Source: an uncultured Oscillospiraceae bacterium (GTDB lineage: Bacteria > Bacillota > Clostridia > Oscillospirales > Oscillospiraceae). From it: 33,468 bases of DNA. The stretch spans positions 1-33,468 of the forward strand of contig CATLEJ010000010.1 in assembly GCA_949916125.1 (NCBI GenBank). The letters run 5' to 3'. Made by a program: the position numbers and the translations under genes. Every line of letters starts with the position of its first letter. Position 1 is the stretch's first letter. Positions 22,327 to 29,403 of the stretch are shown piece after piece. The notes under the pieces are model-generated. The model did no database searches. It had not been told where the DNA came from and was given only the letters and a program-made list of their open reading frames with translations.

Positions 22327-22500
22327 TTATTTCCCGTCCATCAATTCCGGATTCAGTACCGCGAAAGCGATGCCTCCCGGAATGATAACCAGCATTGAGA
22401 CGTTTCCGATAAAGTAATCCAGAATCCATGACAAGACAGCGGAACCAGCCAGCGCGGCTGCGCCAATTATAATTCGTACAGCCTGAGGAAGTTTCTTCAT
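22327..22500 (-). CDS. Small two-helix membrane protein
   Basis: 57 residues: MKKLPQAVRIIIGAAALAG, then two hydrophobic segments (about 8-25 and 30-48). The ATG at 22500 was chosen because CAGGAG lies 9 bp before it; upstream ATGs in the same frame lie in the promoter region or lack a site. It is transcribed divergently from the XRE gene at 22605, from a promoter with an inverted repeat just after the -10. The base composition is AT-rich compared with the flanks. Function unknown; it may be a phage- or toxin-related accessory protein. Confidence 0.6.
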   Translation of the reverse strand: MKKLPQAVRIIIGAAALAGSAVLSWILDYFIGNVSMLVIIPGGIAFAVLNPELMDGK

Positions 22501-22520
22501 TAGGCCCAACTCCTGCATAA

Positions 22521-22586
22521 ATGTTTCTTTATTACGAAACATTATATCACTGGAATTTGCTAAAATCAAGAAAAATTCCTTATAAC
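22521..22586. promoter_or_regulatory. Divergent promoters with a GTTTC/GAAAC inverted repeat
   Basis: Minus strand: TTGATT (22564-22569), 17 bp, TATAAT (22541-22546). Plus strand: TTGCTA (22557-22562), 18 bp, TATAAC (22581-22586). ATGTTTC (22521-22527) and GAAACAT (22536-22542) form a perfect inverted repeat with an 8-bp gap, overlapping the minus -10, a likely operator for the XRE protein. Confidence 0.75.
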
Positions 22587-22604
22587 GAATTTTGCGGTGA
22601 TATC

Positions 22605-22841
22605 ATGCAGAAATTAAGACCTGATTTGGATATTGGGCACAACATCAGTCGGTTGCGCAAGGCTGCAAAGCTGACCCAGGAACAAACCATTGCGAAGATG
22701 CAGATCATGGGGCTTGAGATATCGAAAAGCACCTACGCGAAGCTGGAAACCAATCGGATGAATATCAAAGTAAGTGAATTGGTTGCGCTGAAGCAGATTT
22801 TTGACGTGGAGTTCAACGAGTTTTTTGAGGGATTGGAATGA
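22605..22841 (+). CDS. XRE-family helix-turn-helix regulator
   Basis: 78 residues, almost only the DNA-binding domain: [27 protein letters not shown], then [36 protein letters not shown]. The ATG at 22605 gives the usual start; there is only a weak site (GGTGA) and the leader is about 12 nt. It probably represses the divergent small membrane gene and itself. The AT-rich base use differs from the GC-rich neighbours. Confidence 0.88.
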   Translation: MQKLRPDLDIGHNISRLRKAAKLTQEQTIAKMQIMGLEISKSTYAKLETNRMNIKVSELVALKQIFDVEFNEFFEGLE

Positions 22842-22871
22842 AAAAGCCGCCGGCGATTGCCGGCGGCTTTT
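22842..22871 (+). terminator. Terminator of the XRE gene
   Basis: AAAAGCCGCCGGC pairs perfectly with GCCGGCGGCTTTT, loop GATT. It starts at the stop codon. Confidence 0.95.
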
Positions 22872-22887
22872 CCTCGTATGTTCCCAG

Positions 22888-23018
22888 TTGTCACGCTCGC
22901 GTTGGACACGCTTTCGTTTCGGCTTCCCTCCGACTCGAGCTGGTCTCTGGGGCCTTGCGGCCCCATCGCTCGCTCTCGCTCCGGTCCATCCGAAACGGCG
23001 TGTCTACGCTCGCGCTTC
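22888..23018 (-). repeat. R2 repeat copy D, directly after rplA
   Basis: On the minus strand it follows the rplA stop codon. Stems: GCGTGTC (22998-23004) with GACACGC (22905-22911) and CCGAAACG (22990-22997) with CGTTTCGG (22915-22922). These replace the GCGCGG/CCGCGC stem of the other copies while keeping the GGATGGA and GAAGC edges. The inner hairpin is GGGGCC-GCAA-GGCCCC. It ends in GCGTGACAACT. Confidence 0.78.
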
Positions 23019-23714
23019 TTACGCGAACTTGCCGGTGTTCAGCTTCACGCCGGGGCCCATGGTGGACGCGGCGACGCAGCTCTTGACATACTGGCCCTTG
23101 GCGGCGGCGGGCTTGGCCTTCACGATGGCCGTCATCAGGGCGTTCAGGTTATCGCTGAGCTTCTCCGCGCCGAAGGACACCTTGCCGATGGGGCAGTGGA
23201 TAATGTTGGTCTTGTCCAGGCGGTACTCCACCTTACCGGCCTTGATCTCGTTGACGGCCTGGGTCACGTTGGGGGTGACGGTGCCGGCCTTGGGGGAGGG
23301 CATCAGGCCCTTGGGGCCCAGCACCTTACCCAGGCGGCCCACCACGCCCATCATGTCGGGGGTGGCGACCACCACGTCGAAGTCGAACCAGTTCTCCTTC
23401 TGGATCTTCTCCACCATGTCCATATCGCCCACAAAGTCGGCGCCGGCGGCGCGGGCCTCGTCGGCCTTGTCGCCCTTGGCGAACACCAGCACCCGGGCGG
23501 TCTTACCGGTGCCGTGGGGGAGGACGATGGCGCCGCGGACCTGCTGGTCGGCGTGGCGGGAGTCCACGCCCAGCTTTACGTGCAGCTCCACGGTCTCGTC
23601 GAACTTGGCGGTGGCGGTCTTGATGACCAGGTCCATGGCCTCGTTCACGTCATACTGGGCGGCGCGGTCGATGAGCTTGGCGCTGTCCACATACTTTTTG
23701 CCTTTCTTAGCCAT
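23019..23714 (-). CDS. rplA: 50S ribosomal protein L1
   Basis: 231 residues. It forms the L1 stalk near the E site and in many bacteria represses its own operon. Clear family sequence: [79 protein letters not shown] precedes the ATG. It lies 18 bp after rplK. The rplJ-rplL-rpoB genes that usually follow are absent here: the next features are an R2 repeat and the convergent XRE gene. Confidence 0.98.
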   Translation of the reverse strand: MAKKGKKYVDSAKLIDRAAQYDVNEAMDLVIKTATAKFDETVELHVKLGVDSRHADQQVRGAIVLPHGTGKTARVLVFAKGDKADEARAAGADFVGDMDMVEKIQKENWFDFDVVVATPDMMGVVGRLGKVLGPKGLMPSPKAGTVTPNVTQAVNEIKAGKVEYRLDKTNIIHCPIGKVSFGAEKLSDNLNALMTAIVKAKPAAAKGQYVKSCVAASTMGPGVKLNTGKFA

Positions 23715-23732
23715 TGTTGTTCCTCCTCTCCC

Positions 23733-24158
<426 letters not shown>

Positions 24159-24170
24159 TTGAAACAGCAC

Positions 24171-24251
24171 CTCCTACATGAAATGTGGTGGTTGCGGAGC
24201 CCGCTTCGGGGGCTCCTCCCACGGGCGGGTCTTACCCGCCTCTTGTTTTTG
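24171..24251 (-). promoter_or_regulatory. Two hairpins before rplK
   Basis: GGAGCCC (24196-24202) pairs with GGGCTCC (24210-24216), and GGCGGGT (24224-24230) with ACCCGCC (24234-24240). They sit between the R2 repeat and the rplK start. L1 regulates rplK-rplA through such leaders in other bacteria; whether these hairpins are its target is not shown. Confidence 0.45.
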
Positions 24252-24378
24252 TTATCACGCCTCGCCTGTTCGCGGCGCGCGGCTTCGCTACGACTCGGGC
24301 TGGTCTCCGGCCCGCTTACGCGGCCCTGCGCTCGCCCTCGCTCTGCTCCATCCGCGCTGCTCACGACGGCTCGGACGC
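24252..24378 (-). repeat. R2 repeat copy B, directly after nusG
   Basis: On the minus strand it begins right after the nusG stop with GCGTCCGAGCCGTCGTGAGC. Main stem GCGCGG (24352-24357) with CCGCGC (24277-24282); inner GGGC/GCCC pair and a GGCCGC-GTAA-GCGG type hairpin; end GGCGTGATAAC. It lies inside the nusG-rplK spacer of an otherwise compact operon. Confidence 0.76.
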
Positions 24379-24897
24379 TCAGATCGTCTCGACCTGGTCC
24401 AGCTCCAGCTCCACGGGGGTCTCCCGGCCAAACATGGAAACCACCACGCGGACCTTGCCCCGCTCGGTGTCCAGCTCCTCCACCGTGCCGATGAAGGAGG
24501 TGAGCGCGCCGTCGGTGATCTTTACGCTGTCGCCCACCTTGTAGGCCACCACCACCTCGCGCTTTTCCACGCCCAGGGCGGCGATTTCCTCGTCGGTGAG
24601 GGGGATGGCCTTGTTGGCGGCCCCCACGAAACCGGTGACGCCCCGGATGTTGCGCACCAGGTGCCAGGTCTCGTCGGTCATAATCATCTTCACCAGCACG
24701 TAGCCGGGGAACACCTTGCGCTCCACGGTCTTGGGGCCGTTGTCGGTGATCTCGGTGACGGTCTCCAGGGGGATGGACACCTCGGCGATCAGGTCGTGCA
24801 TATTGCGGTTCTCCACTGCCTGCTCAATGGACACGGCCACGGTATTCTCATAGCCGGAGTAGGTGTGGGCCACATACCACTTCAGTTCGTCCGCCAT
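24379..24897 (-). CDS. nusG: Transcription elongation/antitermination factor NusG
   Basis: 172 residues. The NGN domain (about 3-110: KWYVAHTYSGYENTVAVSIEQ, FPGYVLVKMIMTDETWHLVRNIRGVTGFVG) binds RNA polymerase; the KOW domain (about 120-170: GDSVKITDGALTSFIGTVEELD) contacts ribosomal protein S10 or Rho. The ATG at 24897 gives the standard start; the frame continues upstream only as overlap with secE. No strong ribosome-binding site lies in the 7-bp gap, so it may be coupled to secE translation. Confidence 0.97.
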   Translation of the reverse strand: MADELKWYVAHTYSGYENTVAVSIEQAVENRNMHDLIAEVSIPLETVTEITDNGPKTVERKVFPGYVLVKMIMTDETWHLVRNIRGVTGFVGAANKAIPLTDEEIAALGVEKREVVVAYKVGDSVKITDGALTSFIGTVEELDTERGKVRVVVSMFGRETPVELELDQVETI

Positions 24898-24904
24898 GGC
24901 CGGT

Positions 24905-25195
24905 TCAGCTGAAAAGGTTGAGCAGAGCGTGGACCACCTCGCGGGCCAGGAAGTCGAAGGCCCAGATGAACACGCCCACGATGATGACGCACACGATGAC
25001 AATGCCCACGTTCTTGACGGTATCCTTGGCGGAAGGCCAGGTGACCTTCTTCAGCTCGCCCCTCAGGTCCTTGAGCCAGCGCAGGACGCGGTTTGGCTTC
25101 TTGTCCTTCTTCTTCTCCTTGGGGGCCTTGGCCTTTTTGTCGGAGCTTACGGACTCCTTCTCAGCGGCTTGATCCCGCTTCTCCTGTTCAGACAT
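24905..25195 (-). CDS. secE: Preprotein translocase subunit SecE
   Basis: 96 residues. The long, charged N-terminus (Lys/Glu-rich, 1-37) is followed by the conserved amphipathic helix RVLRWLKDLRGELKKVTWPS and one membrane helix (about 62-82). SecE clamps SecY in the membrane channel. GAAAGAAGGG lies before the ATG at 25195. It lies between rpmG and nusG, the usual order. Confidence 0.95.
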   Translation of the reverse strand: MSEQEKRDQAAEKESVSSDKKAKAPKEKKKDKKPNRVLRWLKDLRGELKKVTWPSAKDTVKNVGIVIVCVIIVGVFIWAFDFLAREVVHALLNLFS

Positions 25196-25231
25196 TCAGT
25201 TTAACCCTTCTTTCGTTTGAGCCGCGGCCCA

Positions 25232-25396
25232 TTACTTGGTTTCGGTGTGCAGGGTGTGCTTCCTGCAGAAGGGGCAGTACTTGTTGAGCTCCAAACGCTC
25301 GGTGGTGTTGCGCTTGTTCTTCTTGGTGTTGTAGTTGCGCTGCTTGCACTCGGAGCAGCGCAGCACGACCTTTACACGGTTCCCGGCTTTCGCCAT
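25232..25396 (-). CDS. rpmG: 50S ribosomal protein L33
   Basis: 54 residues, a normal L33 length. Sequence starts [18 protein letters not shown] and has four Cys (14, 17, 41, 44) in two CxxC pairs, so this is the zinc-binding type. [24 protein letters not shown] is typical of L33. AAAGGAGGTG lies 7 bp before the ATG at 25396. First gene of the secE-nusG-rplK-rplA operon, with a long structured leader. Confidence 0.96.
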   Translation of the reverse strand: MAKAGNRVKVVLRCSECKQRNYNTKKNKRNTTERLELNKYCPFCRKHTLHTETK

Positions 25397-25604
25397 TCTC
25401 GGCACCTCCTTTTGAATTTGGCCTGACCGGCAAAAAAGCGCCGGACGGCCTATGCCGATCCGACGCCTTACACCGGGCGCAGCACGCCCGGCATACCGCT
25501 ACGGGGGATCGGCGCATTGCCTCCCTGCGGCCTCCCGGGGAGGATCAGGGTTTTTGCGTGCGTCCCGTAAAAACGCGCGCAAAAAGAAAGCCCTGCTCAC
25601 AGGT
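25397..25604 (-). promoter_or_regulatory. Long structured leader of the rpmG-secE-nusG operon
   Basis: About 208 nt between the predicted start and rpmG. From 5' to 3' on the minus strand: an A/U-rich stem with TTTTTGCG facing CGCAAAAA, a long-range pair GCCGATCC/GGATCGGC enclosing a GCCGGGCG/CGCCCGG hairpin, and a CCGGC...GCCGG hairpin around a run of six Ts close to the ribosome-binding site. A regulatory role is inferred from structure alone. Confidence 0.55.
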
Positions 25605-25610
25605 GGAGAT

Positions 25611-25639
25611 AGCATACCACACCTGCGGGGGCTTGTCAA
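25611..25639 (-). promoter_or_regulatory. Promoter of the rpmG-secE-nusG-rplK-rplA operon
   Basis: Minus strand: TTGACA (25634-25639), 17 bp, TATGCT (25611-25616). Confidence 0.9.
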
Positions 25640-25699
25640 GGGCTGTTTTTTTATTTATAATGTGTTCACCAACGCTTCATCATGACGGGAGGGATCGCT

Positions 25700-26119
25700 A
25701 TGCGCGTGATGGCCATCGACTACGGCGACGCCCGCACGGGGGTGGCGGTGTCCGACGCCGCCGGGCTGCTGACAGGGTACACCGCGGTCATCCAGGGACG
25801 CCAGGCCGAACGGGTGGCGGAGGAGATCGCCAAAATCGCGGCGGAGCGCCAGGTGGGGGAGCTGGTGATGGGCTTTCCTCGGAACATGGACGGCACGGAG
25901 GGGCCCAGGGCAGAGCTGTACCGCTCCTTCGCCGCGCTGGTGGAGGAAAAGGCGGGGCTGCCCGTCCGCCTGTGGGACGAACGGCGCACCACCATTGAGG
26001 CCCACCAGATCCTCCACGCCTCGGGGAAGAGGATGAAGGCCCACAAAAAAACCGTGGACGCCGTGGCGGCCTCCCTCATTTTGGAGGGGTACCTTGCCTT
26101 CCGGGCCCGCAATCCGTAA
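25700..26119 (+). CDS. ruvX: Holliday junction resolvase-like RuvX/YqgF nuclease
   Basis: 139 residues, usual length. RNase H-like fold with MRVMAIDYGDARTGVAVSD (Asp7 is the first catalytic Asp), LVMGFPRNMDGTEGPRA, LWDERRTT and a final Asp in KKTVDAVAASLIL. In bacteria it takes part in 16S rRNA 5'-end maturation and perhaps recombination. The ATG at 25700 follows GGGAGGG; the frame starting at 25682 adds MTGGIA without a site. Confidence 0.95.
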   Translation: MRVMAIDYGDARTGVAVSDAAGLLTGYTAVIQGRQAERVAEEIAKIAAERQVGELVMGFPRNMDGTEGPRAELYRSFAALVEEKAGLPVRLWDERRTTIEAHQILHASGKRMKAHKKTVDAVAASLILEGYLAFRARNP

Positions 26120-26124
26120 CGCGA

Positions 26125-26157
26125 AAGGCCCCGGGCCGTCGGCCCGGGGCCTTATTT
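26125..26157. terminator. Terminator between ruvX and transketolase genes
   Basis: AAGGCCCCGGGCC pairs perfectly with 26141-26153, loop GTC, then TTATTTT on the plus strand. The convergent transketolase gene ends 10 bp further on. Confidence 0.9.
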
Positions 26158-26166
26158 TGCCTTATT

Positions 26167-27111
26167 TCAGCCTCGGACAAACGCCTGGGCGGTCTGGGCG
26201 ATGCCCTGCGCGCACAGCCCGAACTGCCGCAGCAGCTCCGCCGCCGGGCCGGAGTGGCCGAACACATCGGGGGTGCCGATGCGCCGCACGGGGGTGGGCC
26301 GCCTCTCGCTGAGGAAGGAGCACACCGCGTCCCCCAGCCCGCCGATGACGGAGTGTTCCTCGCAGGTGACGATCTTCCCGCACTCTTCCGCCGCCTTCAG
26401 CACCAGCTCCTCGTCCAGCGGCTTCACCGTGGCCATGTTGATGATCCGGGCGTCGATCCCCTGGGCGGCCAGCAGTTCCCCGGCCTCCACCGCCTCGGCC
26501 ACCAGCAGGCCGTTGGCGATGATGGCGATATCCCTGCCCTCCCGCATGACCTCGCCTTTGCCGATCTCGAAGCGGAAGGCCGCCTCGTCGTGGAACACCG
26601 GCACCGGGGAGCGGCCGAAGCGCATATACACCGGCCCCTCGTGCTCATAGGCGGCCTTCACCATGGCCCGGGCCTCCACCTCGTCGGCGGGGGACATGAC
26701 CACCATGCCGGGGATGGAGCGCATGAGGGCGAAGTCCTCCAGGCACTGGTGGGTGGCCCCGTCCTCCCCCACGGAAATGCCCCCGTGGGAAGCGCCGATC
26801 TTCACATTCAGTCCGGTGTAGCCGATGGAGTTGCGCACCTGCTCATAGGCCCGCCCCGCCGCGAACATGGCGAAGGACGAGGCAAAGGCCACCATGCCCA
26901 TGGAGGCGGCCCCGGCGGCCACCGCCATCATGTTCCCCTCGGCGATGCCGCAGTTGAAGTGGCGGTTGGGGAACGCCTTGCCGAAGACCGCGGTCTGGGT
27001 GGAGCCCGCCAGGTCCGCGTCAAACACCACCACATTGTCATGCAGCTCGCCCAGCTCCTTCAGCGCCGCGCCGTAGCCCGCGCGGGTGGCAATCTTTTTC
27101 ACGTCCGCCAT
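26167..27111 (-). CDS. Transketolase, C-terminal subunit
   Basis: 314 residues covering the pyrimidine-binding and C-terminal domains of transketolase; with the upstream gene it forms the split enzyme common in anaerobes. It moves two-carbon units between sugar phosphates in the pentose phosphate pathway with thiamine diphosphate. The Glu of FNCGIAEGNMM activates the cofactor; GASHGGISVGEDGATHQ lies in the active site. GGAGGGG lies before the ATG; the two genes are separated by only 1 bp. It is the last gene of the galM-transketolase group. Confidence 0.95.
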   Translation of the reverse strand: MADVKKIATRAGYGAALKELGELHDNVVVFDADLAGSTQTAVFGKAFPNRHFNCGIAEGNMMAVAAGAASMGMVAFASSFAMFAAGRAYEQVRNSIGYTGLNVKIGASHGGISVGEDGATHQCLEDFALMRSIPGMVVMSPADEVEARAMVKAAYEHEGPVYMRFGRSPVPVFHDEAAFRFEIGKGEVMREGRDIAIIANGLLVAEAVEAGELLAAQGIDARIINMATVKPLDEELVLKAAEECGKIVTCEEHSVIGGLGDAVCSFLSERRPTPVRRIGTPDVFGHSGPAAELLRQFGLCAQGIAQTAQAFVRG

Positions 27112-27112
27112 A

Positions 27113-27958
27113 TTACGACCCCTCCAATTCCGCCAGCCTGGCCCTCAGCTCCGCCATGGCGATCTCATACTGCTCCGCGTTGGGGGCCTTGCCGTGCCAG
27201 CCCACCTGGTTTTCCATATAGCTGACCCCCTTGCCCTTGGTGGTCTTCATCAGGATGGCGAAGGGCTTGCCCTTCACCGTCCCCGCCCGGGCGAAGGCCC
27301 CCTCAATGGCGTCGAAGTCGTGGCCGTCGATCTCCGCCGTCTCGAAGCCGAAGGCGGCCAGCTTGTCCAGGATGGGGTAGGAGCTCATCACCTGCTCCAC
27401 CGGGCCGTCGATCTGGAGGCCGTTGTTGTCGATGACCACCCGCAGGTTGTCCAGCTTGTAGTGGTGGGCGAACATAAACGCCTCCCACACCTGGCCCTCC
27501 TCGATCTCGCCGTCGCCCAGCAGGGTGTACACCCGGCAGGGGTTGTTCTGGAGCTTGGCCGCCAGGGCCATGCCGCAGGCGGCGGACACCCCCTGGCCCA
27601 GGGAGCCGGTGGACATATCCACGCCGGGGGTGGAGCGCATATTGGGGTGGCCCTGGAGGTGGGAGCCGATGTGGCGCAGGGTTTTCAGATCCTCCCAGGG
27701 GAAGAAGCCCCGCAGCGCCATGGCGGCATACAGCCCCGGGGCGCAGTGGCCCTTGGACAGCACGAAGCGGTCCCGGTCGGGCTTGTCCGGCTGGGCGGGG
27801 TCGATGTTCAGCTCCTTAAAGTACAGGTAAGTGAACAGGTCGGCGGAGGACAGGCTCCCGCCGGGGTGGCCGGACTTGGCGGCATAGGTGCCCTCGATGA
27901 CGCCCATACGCACCTTGCAGGCGTTGATCTCCAGCGCTCTTTTTTCGTTGGCAGTCAT
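27113..27958 (-). CDS. Transketolase, N-terminal subunit
   Basis: 281 residues, the thiamine-diphosphate-binding half. Motifs: SGHPGGSLSSAD (29-40), SKGHCAPGLYAAM (68-80), and the diphosphate/Mg motif GDGEIEEGQ...NN (GDG at 148-150, Asn178-179). The ATG at 27958 has AAGGA upstream and the normal start MTANEKRALE; the longer frame enters the galM spacer. It is 37 bp after galM, so sugar epimerisation and the non-oxidative pentose phosphate path are probably coexpressed. Confidence 0.95.
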   Translation of the reverse strand: MTANEKRALEINACKVRMGVIEGTYAAKSGHPGGSLSSADLFTYLYFKELNIDPAQPDKPDRDRFVLSKGHCAPGLYAAMALRGFFPWEDLKTLRHIGSHLQGHPNMRSTPGVDMSTGSLGQGVSAACGMALAAKLQNNPCRVYTLLGDGEIEEGQVWEAFMFAHHYKLDNLRVVIDNNGLQIDGPVEQVMSSYPILDKLAAFGFETAEIDGHDFDAIEGAFARAGTVKGKPFAILMKTTKGKGVSYMENQVGWHGKAPNAEQYEIAMAELRARLAELEGS

Positions 27959-27995
27959 GTGATTCCTTCTTTCTGCGGTTTGCGGAAATTGACAG

Positions 27996-29195
27996 TTAAA
28001 GCCGGACGCCCAGGGCCGAGGGCGCGAGGCGGAAAAAGCGGTAGCTGGTGGTGCTCTCGTACGCCTCACCCGCCTTCAGGACACAGGGGGGGAACCCGGG
28101 CTGGTTGGGCGTGTCGGGGAAGAACTGGGTCTCCAGGCAGAAGCCGTGGCGGTTGCCGTATACCGCGCCCCCCTTGCCAGGGGGGCAGCCCTCGATAAAG
28201 TTCCCCGTGTAAAATTGCACCCCGGGCAGGGTGGTATGCGCGGACATGGCGATGCCGGTGTCCGGCGAGAAGGAGAGGGCGGCCAGGCGGAGCTGCTTCT
28301 CCCAGTCGTCCAGCACCAGGTCGCTGACCCTTTGATCGTCAGCCGCCCTGTCGTCCACCACCCAGTTGTGGCGGAGCTGCTTCTCCCAGTCGTCCAGCAC
28401 CAGGTCGCTGACCCTTTGATCGTCAGCCGCCCTGTCGTCCACCACCCAGTTGTGGTCGTACCCCCCCGCCATGGCCAGCTGGTCAAAGGGATCGCCGATG
28501 TGGGCCCCGATGGGCTGGATGGCGCGCAGGTCCATGGGGGTGCCGTCCACCGGGGCGATCTCCCCGGTGGGGATGGAGCCCGGAACCGTGGGGGTGTAGC
28601 GGGAGGCGAACAGCCGGATATACTGGCCCTCCACGCTGCCGCTGTCGTGGCCGGACAGGTTGAAATAGGTGTGGTTGGTGGGATTCAATACGGTATCCTT
28701 GTCACACCTGGCCCGGTAAGTGATGATCAGCCGGCTCATGGATAACTCATAGGTCACATGGATGTCCAGCGTGCCGGGGTAGCCCTCCTGCCCGTCGGGG
28801 CTGACCAGGGAGAGGGTGACGGAATTCCCCGTCAGCTTCTCCACCGTCCACACCCGCTTGTCAAAGCCCACCTTCCCGCCGTGCAGGGAGTTGGGCCCGT
28901 CGTTGGCGGCCAGCCGGTACTCTGTGCCGTTCAGCGTGAACCTCGCCCCGCCGATGCGGTTGGCGTACCGCCCCACCAGCGCGCCCATGTACTTGTCCTG
29001 GGCCATGTAATCCTCCAGCGTGTCGAAGCCCAGGGCCACGTCCACCGGCCTGCCGTCCCTGTCGGGCACGGTCAGGGAGCGCACCGCCCCCCCGTAGGTG
29101 AGGATCCGGCACGCCATAGACCCATCTTGCAGGGTGATCTGATCCACCTGCGTCCCATCTGGCATACGGCCGAAGGCCGTCCTGTTTTCCTCCAT
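27996..29195 (-). CDS. galM: Aldose 1-epimerase (mutarotase) with internal 28-residue duplication
   Basis: 399 residues; GalM proteins are usually about 340-360. It interconverts alpha- and beta-anomers of hexoses. Catalytic residues by family analogy: His105 (NSLHGG), His175 (NPTNHTYFNL), Asp247 (GGYDHN) and a C-terminal Glu in FCLETQFFPD. Residues 248-275 and 276-303 are identical (HNWVVDDRAADDQRVSDLVL and the next eight), encoded by a perfect 84-bp tandem repeat. Removing one copy gives 371 residues. The duplication lies after the substrate-binding Asp and may disturb the fold. A promoter of its own lies upstream. Confidence 0.92.
   Translation of the reverse strand: MEENRTAFGRMPDGTQVDQITLQDGSMACRILTYGGAVRSLTVPDRDGRPVDVALGFDTLEDYMAQDKYMGALVGRYANRIGGARFTLNGTEYRLAANDGPNSLHGGKVGFDKRVWTVEKLTGNSVTLSLVSPDGQEGYPGTLDIHVTYELSMSRLIITYRARCDKDTVLNPTNHTYFNLSGHDSGSVEGQYIRLFASRYTPTVPGSIPTGEIAPVDGTPMDLRAIQPIGAHIGDPFDQLAMAGGYDHNWVVDDRAADDQRVSDLVLDDWEKQLRHNWVVDDRAADDQRVSDLVLDDWEKQLRLAALSFSPDTGIAMSAHTTLPGVQFYTGNFIEGCPPGKGGAVYGNRHGFCLETQFFPDTPNQPGFPPCVLKAGEAYESTTSYRFFRLAPSALGVRL
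28287..28454. repeat. Perfect 84-bp tandem duplication inside galM
   Basis: 28287-28370 and 28371-28454 are identical base for base. 84 is a multiple of three, so the reading frame is kept. No mismatch in 84 bp implies a very recent event, a repeat under expansion/contraction, or an assembly artefact. Confidence 0.97.
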
Positions 29196-29242
29196 AGTCC
29201 CTCCGCTCCGCCGGACGTCCGGCCTGTGTAATATTCACCTGT

Positions 29243-29271
29243 AGTATATCATAGTAACCCGCCGAAAACAA
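29243..29271 (-). promoter_or_regulatory. Promoter of the galM-transketolase operon
   Basis: Minus strand: TTGTTT (29266-29271), 17 bp, TATACT (29243-29248). Confidence 0.8.
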
Positions 29272-29339
29272 CCGCAAACCGCTTTTTTCCGGCTATTTTG
29301 TCGAATTGTCAAGTCTGCCCGGAAATTTCCTTTTTCCCG

Positions 29340-29368
29340 TTGGCATCCCCGCCGCTTTTTGATATAAT
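29340..29368 (+). promoter_or_regulatory. Promoter of the DUF1538-PII operon
   Basis: TTGGCA (29340-29345), 17 bp, TATAAT (29363-29368). A second AT-rich block with TATAAT lies about 20 bp further on and could be a weaker start. Confidence 0.85.
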
Positions 29369-29403
29369 ACCAGAAAGGATTATAATAGTGGGGGTATACC
29401 CTC

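Noticed and set aside
28287-28454. Frameshift or broken galM
   Set aside because: The reading frame is open from start to stop and both repeat units are complete codon blocks, so it is a duplication, not a frameshift.
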